Part shown: positions 1 to 7,408 of the stretch, in pieces
How the letters are laid out: every line of letters starts with the position of its first letter
How positions within the stretch are numbered: position 1 is the first letter of the stretch
Origin: Jimgerdemannia flammicorona
Taxonomy: Eukaryota > Mucoromycota > Endogonomycetes > Endogonales > Endogonaceae
Direction of reading: 5' to 3'
Assembly: GCA_003990745.1 (NCBI GenBank)
Contig: RBNI01004753.1
Span: 1 to 13,521, forward strand
DNA: 13,521 nt
The notes under the pieces: generated by a model
What the model saw: the letters and a program-made list of their open reading frames with translations, nothing else
What the model was told of the DNA's origin: nothing
Databases searched by the model: none
Position numbers and translations under genes: made by a program

Positions 1-2
1 TC

Positions 3-794
3 AGATGTGGAGAAGAAGGCCACTATGCAAAGAATTGCATGACCGAAACGAGATGCAAAGCCCAACCAAGTAATGCTAGCAGAACTAGAGAACAAACCAA
101 TGCAGTAGTCATCGAGGAGATTGGTGATACTGATGATGAAGAATACTATGAGGAGCTCGAATTCTACCCTACTACTGAAGGTACCAGAACCCAGTCCAAG
201 CCCTATGACAAGAAGAGCAACAGCAAGCCAGTTGGAAGACCAAAGAAGACCCCAGCTGTCACCATTCAAAGCAAGACCCAACCCAAGGAGATTGATCAAG
301 ACATGGAGTTAGACGAAGCTGCCTGCCAAATTATTGAAGGCACTACTCCAGTCTCAGGAGAAAGTGAAAGTAAGAAGGAACAGAAGCTGCACAAGACCAA
401 GATCCACCAGTATGACATCTACAAGGACCTCAAGAAACAGAAGGTCAATGCCACTTTTGGACAACTAGCTGAAGTCCCTGCCTTCAGACAGCAGTTGAGA
501 GTAGGACTTGCAACTACTGCCAAAAATCAAGAGTACAAGATTGTAGAAGCTCACAATGCACAAGAAGAATCCGAGAACTCAGGTGAAGAATCCGAAGACC
601 AGCGCAAGACATCAGCCTATACCCCCTGCCAGATCGAAGACTGTATCTTTGATGCCATCATTGATACTGGTGCTGAAGGATGCCTCATAAGCAAGAAGGC
701 AATTGACTGCCTAGGTTGGGATATTGAAGAGTCCACCAAGATGGTCTATATTACAGCAGATGGTATACGAGCTACCCCCCTTGGCAAAATCTGA
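3..794 (+). pseudogene. Element 1 Gag C-terminus (zinc knuckle), linker and N-terminal half of protease
   Basis: The frame is open from base 3, so the first Met at 39 is internal and not a true start. The first residues give CGEEGHYAKNC, the last three ligands of a CX2CX4HX4C nucleocapsid zinc knuckle; its first Cys falls just outside the window. A long acidic, Lys-rich linker of about 195 residues follows. The retroviral-type aspartic protease then begins: the active site DTGA is at 663-674, preceded by the hydrophobic FDAII. The frame ends at TGA 792-794 in the middle of the protease, and the protein continues in the same frame beyond it. The stop therefore breaks one ancestral Gag-Pol frame; it is not a natural terminus. 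Codons on both sides are similar, so a recent C-to-T or G-to-A change is likely. Confidence 0.88.
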
Positions 795-1319
795 GAAGTC
801 CCCATCAAGATAGGAGGAGCTACCATCCCAGTAGACATGATTGTTACAAATGCCACTAACTATGACATCCTCATTGGCAACCAATGGCTTCACAAGGCCA
901 GGGCCATCATTGACCTCAATGCCCAGAAGATGCAGATTAACTACAGAGGGAGAAAGGTACGAGTCTCTATCAATGTCCACAAAGGAGTCCTACCAGATAT
1001 GGAGGAAGAAGATGAAGAAGACACAGAGGTCTTCATGCACTCAGTGAACAAGAACAAGAACAAGAGCAAGACACCCAAGCTCACAGATGAGCAGTGGTAC
1101 AACAAGATCATCAATGGCTATGCCCCTCAAGGAAGATGCCCCCATGGTACTAGGATGTACTGCTCTGAACACCTGAATGACTGCTGGTCCTGTATCAGTG
1201 AAGTCAGGAAAATCCACCAACAGAAATATGAGCAAGATGCCACCGAAGCAAAAAGGAAAGCCGAAGAAGATAACCAGCCCCCAGAGCTTCAAGCTGATAG
1301 TGACAATGAGGAGGAATAA
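795..1319 (+). pseudogene. Element 1 protease C-terminal half and Cys/His-rich linker
   Basis: This is the same frame as the preceding segment. The first residues, EVPIKIGGATIPVDMIV, form the flap side of a retropepsin, and YDILIGNQWL (about 861-890) is its second conserved hydrophobic-Gly motif, so the protease runs across the TGA at 792. After about residue 60 comes a charged linker with a compact cluster C-P-H-G-T-R-M-Y-C-S-E-H-L-N-D-C-W-S-C at 1137-1193 (spacing C-x-H-x5-C-x2-H-x3-C-x2-C), which could bind zinc. A Glu/Lys-rich, probably helical stretch follows, ending at TAA 1317-1319. The frame then continues directly into the dUTPase, so this stop too is a break. Confidence 0.85.
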
Positions 1320-1790
1320 GAATCAGATATCACCCTCAAGGTCAAAAAGTTTCACCCCGAAGCCAAGATCCCAGAATACAAGACTGAAGGAGCCATAGGA
1401 ATGGACCTTACCAGCATTCAAGATGCTACCCTCGAACCACAGACCACTACCCTACTTGGCACTGGAATTGGAGTCAAGCTGCCAGAAAACCATACCAGAA
1501 TTATCAAGACCAGGAGCAGCCTGGCCAAAAGTGAAATCTCAGTTGAAGGAGGAGTAATTGACCCCGATTACACTGGCGAGATCTTCCTCATAGTCAGAAA
1601 TCACAACCACACCACCCCCTTTAAAGTCAAGAAGCATGACAGGATTGGCCAGATGTTGATCCATGAAGTCAAGAAGCCAAAGATCATAGAAGCCATCGAA
1701 CTCATCAAGACCAAGAAAGGAGAACAAGGCTTTGGATCTACTGGAAGAGAAGCCTACGCTGCCACCAAGATTACTGAACTTGAGCACAAG
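1320..1790 (+). pseudogene. Element 1 dUTPase domain (trimeric dUTPase family)
   Basis: All five dUTPase motifs are visible in order: motif 1 EGAIGMDLTS (1386-1415), motif 2 KTRSSLA (1506-1526), motif 3 GGVIDPDYTGEI (1548-1583) with the catalytic-type Asp in VID and the Tyr of DY, motif 4 HDRIGQMLI (1635-1661), and motif 5 GFGSTGR (1728-1748). In this family dUTP is hydrolysed to dUMP and pyrophosphate, which lowers uracil in new DNA; here the likely benefit is to reverse transcription. The domain sits between PR and RT and is in frame with RT, so it was part of the Pol polyprotein, not a separate gene. Motif 1 begins before the Met at 1401, so that Met is not a real start. The usual Arg of motif 5 appears to be Lys. 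The fold family is very sure; activity is unknown. Confidence 0.92.
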
Positions 1791-3266
1791 AAAGACAAGG
1801 ACCAGAATAAGCACACATATACCATTGGAGAAAACTTTCCCCTGGAGGAACAACTTCTCAAGATCCTGCACCAGAATGAAGGAGTACTTGCTACAGACTT
1901 TAGGGATATCCACAATCAAGAACCCAAGTACTATCACGAAGTTGACACTGGTGATACCAAGCCTATCTATCAGAAAGCCAGACCCATACCACCTGCCTAC
2001 AGAGAGTGGCTGCAAGCAGAACTCAAGGAAATGGAAGAAGCCGGAATCATCAAGCAAGCTATCAGCCCCTGGGCCTCACCCATTGTCCTAGCCCCAAAGA
2101 AAGGAAGCAAGCCTGGAGAGTTTGCACCAAGACTCTGCATTGACTACAGAAAGCTCAATGCCATCACCAAGAAGGATAGGCAGCCCTTGCTGAATATTCA
2201 AGAAATCCTTACCACCCTTGGAAGCAAAGCCAAATACTACACCACCTTGGATCTGTTCTCAGGCTTCCATCAGATCGGTCTCACTCAAGATGCCAGTGAG
2301 AAATCAGCCTTCATCACACCTGATGCCACCTATATCTACCTACGAATGCCATTTGGAATATGCAATGCCCCAGCAAGTTTCCAGCGAATGATGAACAGTG
2401 TCTTCAGCAATGAGATCGGAAAATGGCTCTTTGTCTATGTTGATGATGTGATCATCTTCAGCAACACTGCATGGGAACATGTCAATCATATACAGCTAGC
2501 CCTCAAGAGGCTCAAGGAGCATGGCCTCTATATTAAGCCCAAGAAATGCAAGTTTGCTGCTCAAGAAATTGCCTACCTAGGACACATCATCAATCAGACT
2601 GGAGTCCACACAGACCCCATGAAGATTGAGGCTGTTGCAGCCTACCCGAGACCCAGAACAATCACAGAAGTCCATGCCTTCCTTGGACTGGCCAGCTACT
2701 ATAGAAGATTCATCAAAAGATACTTCAACATTGCAGTACCTATCTACAAGCTACTGAAGAAGGAGACCAAATTTGAATGGACCAAGGAGCACCAAGAAAC
2801 CTTCAATGAACTCAAGACCAGGTTAACCCAAGCACCCATCCTCAGAAGACCAGACTGGAACCTAGAATTCATTCTGCAGACAGATGCAAGTGCTGTAGGA
2901 CTTGGAGCAGTCCTAGCTCAGAAGAAAGATGGACATGAATATGTCATCTCCTATGCAAGCCAAGGTACCCATGGAGCAGAACAGAACTACGAGTCATGTA
3001 AGCTTGAATGCTTAGCAGTAGTCTGGGCAGTAGACAAGTTCCACTACTACCTAGCTGGGAAACACTTTACCATTCAAACAGACCATTCTGCTCTTGCCTG
3101 GCTATTCCACACTCTGAACCCCAAAGGAATATATGCTAGATGGATCTACAGGCTGCAAGAGTATAACTGTACTGTCAAGCACCGCTCAGTAAAGACCAAC
3201 ACCAATGCCAATGCACTCTCAAGGACACCCCGAAACACCCCCATCAAGACTATTCAACATGAATAA
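1791..3266 (+). pseudogene. Element 1 reverse transcriptase and RNase H
   Basis: It is continuous with the dUTPase in one uninterrupted frame (1320-3263, 648 codons). RT motifs are RLCIDYRKLNAITKKD, LDLFSGFHQI with the first catalytic Asp, FGICNAPASFQRMMN, and the YVDD catalytic box at 2436-2447, followed by YLGHII. RNase H follows with the acidic residues in LQTDAS, the Glu in YESCKLECLAVVWA, and TDHSALAWL, then the tether ending near NANALSR. Together these copy element RNA into double-stranded DNA inside particles. The frame ends at TAA 3264-3266, which overlaps the ATG of the integrase frame by the string ATGAATAA. No catalytic residue is visibly lost in this segment; the element is still dead because the flanking Gag-PR and IN are broken. 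Confidence 0.95.
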
Positions 3267-4505
3267 GGAGCTATACTATGGATTAATCAGCTACCTTGGG
3301 CAGTGGAAGATGCCCAATTACCTCGAACCCTGGACAATTACTATCATCAACCGGACTTGGAAACAGTTTGAATTAGACAACACTACACTCAGAAAAGGAG
3401 GAAAGCTAGTAATATCTGAACATAAGAAGTATCAAGTAATGAAGGAAGTACACGAGCAAGGACACTTAGGAGGAACCAACACATACGACAAGGCAAGAAG
3501 AACCATGTGGTGGCCCAAGATGGAAGAAGACCTGTACCAATTTGTCAAAGGGTGTGACAAGTGCCAAAAACAGAAACAAGATCAGCAAGACCAGGCACCC
3601 GGGTCATCAAGAATTGAGCCTATTCCCTTCCACCACATCGCAATAGATATCATTAGACCACTACCAGTAACACTATCAGGAAACCACTATATTATAGTTA
3701 TCGTAGACCTCTTTACCAAATGGATAGAGGCAGGAGCATTACAAGAAGCCAATGCACTCTCTATAGCCAACTTCTTGCATCGAGAAATCATCTGCCACTA
3801 CAAGACACCAAAGCAAATCACCACAGACTGCAGCACGGAATTTGTCAATGGATTCCACGAAATAATGTATCAGAAATACAAGATCCAGCACATCAAGACC
3901 ACTGCATACCACCCTCAAGGAAATGGACAGACAGAAAGAACCAACAAGACCCTTAAGAATATCCTAGCAAAGATCTCAGAGACATATGAGAATTGAGATA
4001 ACTATCTCCCAACTGCCCTCTCTGTCTTACGAGACATACGGTCACAGAGCACACATTTTACCCCAAGAGAGCTGCTCTTCAGAGAAGAAGATTCTGATGG
4101 AACCTCAGCCACAAATATAGACCTAACTTGGAGATAGGTTGATGCAGAAATCCGGAGACTACACCAAATCAGGAAGAAGGCCGAAGATTACATTACCAAG
4201 TCACAAGCACTGATAAGGAAGAATGCGGAAAAGAATCACAAGGCCCTAGAACCCATCCGAATCAGAGAAAAGGTTCTACTGTATTGAAATATGGTAGAAG
4301 CCTCATGGTCACGAAAACTGGAGCCCAAATGGGAAGGACCCTTCTACATACAAGATATCAAGGGAACTACCTTCTGGCTTAGAAAAATCTCAGGGACCAT
4401 ACTGCCTACTACGGTACACAGGAACAGACTCAAGAAGTACCACGAACCTATACAAGAGAAGCAAAACGTGATGACTGCCCACGAGGTTCTAGTCCGCGAA
4501 TCGTA
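3259..4505 (+). pseudogene. Element 1 integrase in +1 frame, with three in-frame stops
   Basis: ATG at 3259 opens a frame shifted +1 relative to RT-RH and overlapping its stop. The N-terminal zinc domain is seen as VHEQGHLGG followed by CDKC (3553-3564). The DD35E core has Asp in IAIDII (3646), Asp in TTDCSTEF (3826) and Glu in QTERTN (3934), exactly 35 residues apart. The C-terminal part shows KLEPKWEGPFYI (about 4318-4350), a GPY/F-like module, and ends in HRNRLKKYH with no chromodomain. Stops inside are TGA 3994-3996, TAG 4135-4137 and TGA 4285-4287; the last codon before the terminal TAA 4503-4505 gives RES. The TGA at 3994 stands where Gypsy integrases usually have Trp and is shared with element 2. 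The codon after the second core Asp is Cys where Arg or Gln is usual. Confidence 0.93.
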
Positions 4506-4780
4506 ACAGCATGTCCCATGACCAGCAGGCTATCTGTCTGGACCATTCTCTAAGGGATACGGCACTGGCAGCTACTCATCCGTGAGACTTTCGCAGTCAG
4601 AGGAGTTCGAACCGTCAACTGATTGGTCAAGATCAGAATCAGGCCCTTGCTCTATATGAAGGGAGCGACCCTTCACCATCATGCCAAAATACAAAGGGAA
4701 GATGCCAGCCCATAAACACCACTTTTCGACCCCATGCCAGAGGTTATGGGATCAGCAAATTTTTCAGAACTGGACCAATG
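4506..4780. other. Untranslated region between integrase and hairpin
   Basis: No gene is recognised apart from a 34-codon ORF at 4681-4785. The stretch lies between the integrase stop and the polypurine tract, where Gypsy elements usually have a short 3' untranslated region. I see no repeats of note until the hairpin at 4779. Confidence 0.5.
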
Positions 4781-4785
4781 AATAA
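4681..4785 (+). CDS. Short ORF of 34 codons, function unknown
   Basis: ATG 4681 to TAA 4783-4785. The peptide is basic and His-rich at the start (MPKYKGKMPAHKHH) and ends QIFQNWTNE. It resembles nothing I know. Its stop lies inside the left arm of the hairpin that precedes the polypurine tract. An ORF this short can occur by chance, so I give it little weight; it is listed because it sits alone between the integrase and the LTR. Confidence 0.15.
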   Translation: MPKYKGKMPAHKHHFSTPCQRLWDQQIFQNWTNE

Positions 4786-4810
4786 GGATGCTCAGGAAGA
4801 TCCTTATTCA
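4779..4810. repeat. Perfect 11-bp inverted repeat (hairpin) abutting the polypurine tract
   Basis: Arms TGAATAAGGAT (4779-4789) and ATCCTTATTCA (4800-4810) are perfect reverse complements with a 10-base loop. The right arm ends one base before the purine run at 4811. It could form an RNA hairpin directly upstream of the site where plus-strand priming would start. Confidence 0.8.
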
Positions 4811-4819
4811 GGAGGAAGA
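4811..4819 (+). promoter_or_regulatory. Polypurine tract (plus-strand primer) of element 1
   Basis: GGAGGAAGA is all purine and is followed directly by TGTAACAG, which begins with the TG expected of an LTR. A purine run touching the LTR is the standard plus-strand primer arrangement in LTR elements. The boundary cannot be proved without the 5' LTR. Confidence 0.6.
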
Positions 4820-4975
4820 TGTAACAGTGACCCCAGAATGATGACATCAGCACAGGAGACAGCCTTTCCTTGTAAAGCCACCAGATCGGAGCACAAGAAG
4901 ATCATACAGCATACAAGATGAGCAACGATGACCAACTGTGAGTCATTGTGACCACAGCACAAGCATCCTGAAGAA

Positions 4976-4983
4976 TATAAAAG
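4976..4983 (+). promoter_or_regulatory. TATA box TATAAAAG
   Basis: A consensus TATA element 150 bp before the ATG at 5126 and 31 bp after TGAGTCA (4939-4945), a Gcn4/AP-1 type bZIP site. It could drive the 5126 ORF or serve as the LTR promoter. Confidence 0.4.
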
Positions 4984-5125
4984 AAGGACCAAGGAACTGC
5001 AGTAGCAGCAACCAACAAGAACCACCAATCCCAAAATAGCTCAAAGACTTACCACAAACGAAATACCTGTTGCCCACCAAACCTCAAGGTCAAGGAATCA
5101 CCAAGGTACCTCGGTTGAAGAAAGG

Positions 5126-5890
5126 ATGTTCCAAGACATCAGAAGAGCCATGAGGACCCGCTCAAGAAGGACTCCTAGTGTCAACCTGGGTACTGCAGAC
5201 CCCTATCACTTTATCCTCTACCACCGTGAAATGGAAACAAGGATCACCATTGCTACCGAATGCCTCCAAATGTGACAGGAGTACGAAATAGGAAACCTCC
5301 TCTACCGGGAGTTTCCACAGGCCAGCACCCAAGAGCTACGAGATACCACCCCCATGGATATATGCGAAACGAGGACAGCTAAGAAGATTCATCAGATCTT
5401 CAGGCATGCACCATGGTCGATCCCCAACTTGGAGTATGTTAGAGTCTCAGATTTCAGAGACCTGTCATCCTGCCGTATCAATGTACTAGAAGCCAGAGTG
5501 GCCACAGAAGCCCAGTCCACTATCACCCTCAACAGCGAAGAAGTAGAAGACTTCTGGCACCCCATCCTTCAGGACAACCCAGACCAATTCCTGCAAGGAT
5601 TGATCTCAGTATTCCAAGGCCCAAGCATCCAGGTTAGATCCCCCCAAGACCCCACATTTGTCTCCTATTTTGTGGAAGAGAACCTCATAGACTGGAGAGC
5701 TCCAGATCTTGTTCCTGATTTTCCCACCACTACTGAACATGATGATGTCATTGGTGATGACATCATCCTGCGCAACTTTGACATATGTGAAATGCGCGAC
5801 CTGCATGACAAATTCGCAGATCTCATCTCCTTCAGTGATGATGATGATGATAATGATAAAGCCCTCATAGTCCTGAACTTTCTGCTCTAA
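5126..5890 (+). CDS. Unrecognised ORF downstream of integrase (254 codons, one internal TGA)
   Basis: Reading from ATG 5126, one frame runs to TAA 5888-5890 with a single stop, TGA 5273-5275, in the context CLQM-stop-QEYE. The frame is open upstream to 5006, but 5126 is the first Met. The N-terminus is basic (RRAMRTRSRRT). The middle contains VEDFWHPILQDNPDQFLQG, and the C-terminus is acidic, ending in a run of Asp (SDDDDDND) and a short hydrophobic tail. I see no signal peptide, clear membrane segment, zinc motif or catalytic signature, so nothing supports an envelope protein. It lies after IN, where some Gypsy elements carry an extra gene. It may be an accessory protein, an ORF inside a long LTR, or a piece of Gag from another element. 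Function is not assigned. Confidence 0.5.
5741..5767. repeat. Perfect inverted repeat with two TGATGTCA-type sites
   Basis: GATGATGTCAT and ATGACATCATC are perfect 11-bp arms around a 5-base spacer, each arm holding TGATGTCA (5743-5750 and, reversed, 5758-5765). The segment resembles 10615-10640 in the other LTR, where TGATGATGTCAT is followed by TGGTGATGTCATCA. It overlaps the 3' part of the 5126 ORF. Confidence 0.7.
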
Positions 5891-5896
5891 GTTCTT

Positions 5897-6034
5897 TGTT
5901 ACACTGGATAATACCAACACCGGTATTCTTATGTAACACCAGATAATGCCAGCACTGGTATTCTGAGGTGACATGAAATTGTTCCAGCACCGACATTTTG
6001 ATGTAACACTAAATAATGTCAGCATCCTGAACCT
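5897..6034 (+). repeat. Four imperfect tandem repeats of 33-37 bp
   Basis: Units start at 5897, 5932, 5969 and 6002. They follow the pattern TGTAACAC, about four variable bases, ATAATGCCAGCAC, then GGTATTCT; unit 3 is the most diverged. They begin just after the stop of the 5126 ORF and lie about 100 bp upstream of a TATA box, as U3 enhancer repeats often do. The start of each unit resembles the presumed LTR start at 4820. Confidence 0.7.
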
Positions 6035-6127
6035 GTACAACCATCAGTACTGACCCTGGAACTTAGTAGTTTTAGTTATTGGAATTTATATTTAGCTTTA
6101 TATCTTAGCAACCATTGAATTATATTT

Positions 6128-6137
6128 TATATAAATA
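6128..6137 (+). promoter_or_regulatory. TATA box of the element 1 right LTR
   Basis: TATATAAATA, followed 20 bp later by AATAAA (6157-6162). A TATA box and poly(A) signal close together, about 240 bp before the element end, match the U3/R layout of an LTR. Confidence 0.5.
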
Positions 6138-6162
6138 CCTCTCTTATTTCCTCTGAAATAAA

Positions 6163-6370
6163 GTCAGTTCCTCTCAGTGCAATATACACACTTCCTTGCA
6201 AGCAATCTAAGAGATAACAAGACAGTTTAAAGATAAGAAGTTTGAGGACTATAAGACCTTGGGAAGGCACTCCAATAAGAACTTGCTTATAACAAACTTG
6301 AGTTAGTCTAAGAGATACACCTTGAAGAGAATCTGGCATATTTGAAGAACTCAGCGACCTCTACATGACA
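6163..6370 (+). other. Presumed R/U5 of element 1 right LTR
   Basis: No coding signal was found on either strand. It runs from the poly(A) signal to ATGACA at 6365-6370, after which the opposite-strand integrase of element 2 begins. Opposite-strand frames here show no homology to integrase and are taken as chance. Confidence 0.4.
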
Positions 6371-7408
6371 CTATGAAGCTTCTACTATATTCTGATATAC
6401 TAGGACTTTATCTCTTATCTTGATAATCTCCAGAGACTTGTGAATCTTTTCCACATTATTCTATTATAGTATCTGTGCCTTAGTTATATAATCTTCAGCC
6501 TTCTTTCTGATTTGGTATAGTCTTCATATCTCTGTATCTATGTATTTCCATATAGCATCTCTATTAGATGATAGGGTTTCTTAAGAACTTTCTTCTTTGA
6601 ATAATATTTTTTAAAAAGTAAAGTGGGTACTTTATGATTAAATATTCTGAAGAGCAGATAATACTATTGACAGATAGTGATCTCAGTTTTTATAGTTATT
6701 GCAGATCTTGGTAATAATATTCTTGAGAGTCTTGTTAGTCCTTTCTGCTTATTCATTTTCTTATGGGTAATAGACTATAGTCTGAATATACTGGATCTTA
6801 TACTTCTTATAGAGAACCTCAAAGAACTAGTTTATGAATTCTATTCCTCTATCTGTAGTTACTTGTGCTGGACTCTTGAATTGGCAGATGATTTCTTTGT
6901 AGAAGAAATTAGAAATTAACTATATATTGGCTTCCTTGAGGGATTCTGTCTCTATCTATTTTATAAAAAGGTCTACAATAATAATGATGTATTAATTGTC
7001 AATCAAAGTTAAGGGTAGAGAGCTAATTATATCTATTACAATATATACAAAGAGTACTGGTTCTATGTGTGCTAATTCTGTATCTGATTTCATTAGTCTT
7101 GTTTTTGTTTTTGATATTTTTCACAATTGTCTAATATCTTCCTCTATCTCTGGCCACTACATTGCTCTTCTTACTTTATCATATATGTTTGTTCCTCCTA
7201 TATGGCTAAGTTTATATACTAATTTCATTACTTACTCCTTCTTTTGTTTGGGTATAACTAGTAGTTTTTCTTTCTTCAGTATTTCTCTATCAGTTTCAAA
7301 TTATTTCTATGTTCTATTGATAATTATTTGTATCTATTCTTCCAGATATTGGAGTATCTTTTGCTGTTCCAAGTAGATGATGATTCCATAGTAGAGCTCT
7401 TTATTTAT
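6371..7408 (-). pseudogene. Element 2 integrase, truncated at its C-terminus
   Basis: It aligns with the element 1 integrase from KELYYG near 7402 to VLVYQNIVEAS near 6374. The second core Asp is in TTDRGIEF and the Glu in AERTNKTLKN; the zinc domain is eroded, with the second CXXC Cys now Tyr. Trp codons of element 1 are TAG here at 7334-7336, 7307-7309, 7157-7159, 6956-6958 and 6371-6373. The TGA at 6683-6685 is in the same column as TGA 3994 of element 1. The frame is +1 to RNase H, as in element 1, and the position of its ATG reads ATA (7406-7408). A small deletion near the CXXC is compensated by another, so the overall frame is kept. The GPY/F region is absent because homology stops at 6371. 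Confidence 0.9.

Larger units (their letters stand above)
1..6370 (+). mobile_element. Element 1: Ty3/Gypsy LTR retrotransposon with dUTPase (left end outside window)
   Basis: The order is Gag zinc knuckle, PR, DU, RT, RH, IN. RT before IN places it in Ty3/Gypsy rather than Ty1/Copia. No chromodomain follows the GPY/F-like module of IN, so it does not look like a chromovirus. From the zinc knuckle through RH the frame is constant (codon starts divisible by 3), broken only by TGA at 792 and TAA at 1317. IN is in the +1 frame. The left end and 5' LTR lie outside the window. The right end is placed at 6370 because the sequence from 6371 onward is the opposite-strand integrase of element 2, and 6365-6370 reads ATGACA, a plausible LTR terminus ending in CA. 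The internal domains are certain; the LTR limits are inferred. Confidence 0.93.
4820..6370 (+). repeat. Probable 3' LTR zone of element 1 (limits uncertain)
   Basis: It starts TGTAACA right after the polypurine tract and ends ATGACA where element 2 coding sequence begins. Early in it are TGACATCA (4842-4849), TGAGTCA (4939-4945) and TATAAAAG (4976-4983), the same sequence of site types seen in the LTR at 10555. Later it has tandem repeats, a second TATA box (6128-6137) and AATAAA (6157-6162). If 4820-6370 is one LTR it is 1551 bp and contains the ORF at 5126. Alternatives are a shorter LTR at about 5746-6370, whose ends TGTCAT and ATGACA are reverse complements, or a short LTR near 4820-5100 followed by another element. 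The missing 5' LTR would decide. Confidence 0.45.

Noticed and set aside
1320..1790. A host dUTPase gene captured by chance next to an element
   Set aside because: It is in frame with RT without stop or start, and element 2 has the same fusion.
1539..2057. Minus-strand ORF of 172 codons
   Set aside because: It is the antisense of the dUTPase-RT frame, whose motifs are unmistakable on the plus strand.
4350..4505. Chromodomain at the integrase C-terminus
   Set aside because: Only about 50 residues follow the GPY/F module and they lack the aromatic-cage pattern; the frame ends at 4505.
5126..5890. Envelope gene, as in errantivirus-like Gypsy elements
   Set aside because: No signal peptide, fusion-peptide-like segment, glycosylation pattern or clear membrane anchor is seen.
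5606..6040. Minus-strand ORF of 144 codons opposite the 5126 ORF and tandem repeats
   Set aside because: It is a mirror of the plus-strand ORF and repeat array, of low complexity, and has no known motif.
6127..6339. Minus-strand ORF of 70 codons next to the element 2 integrase
   Set aside because: It falls in the presumed R/U5 of element 1, shows no homology to integrase, and a hydrophobic reading from AT-rich sequence is expected by chance.
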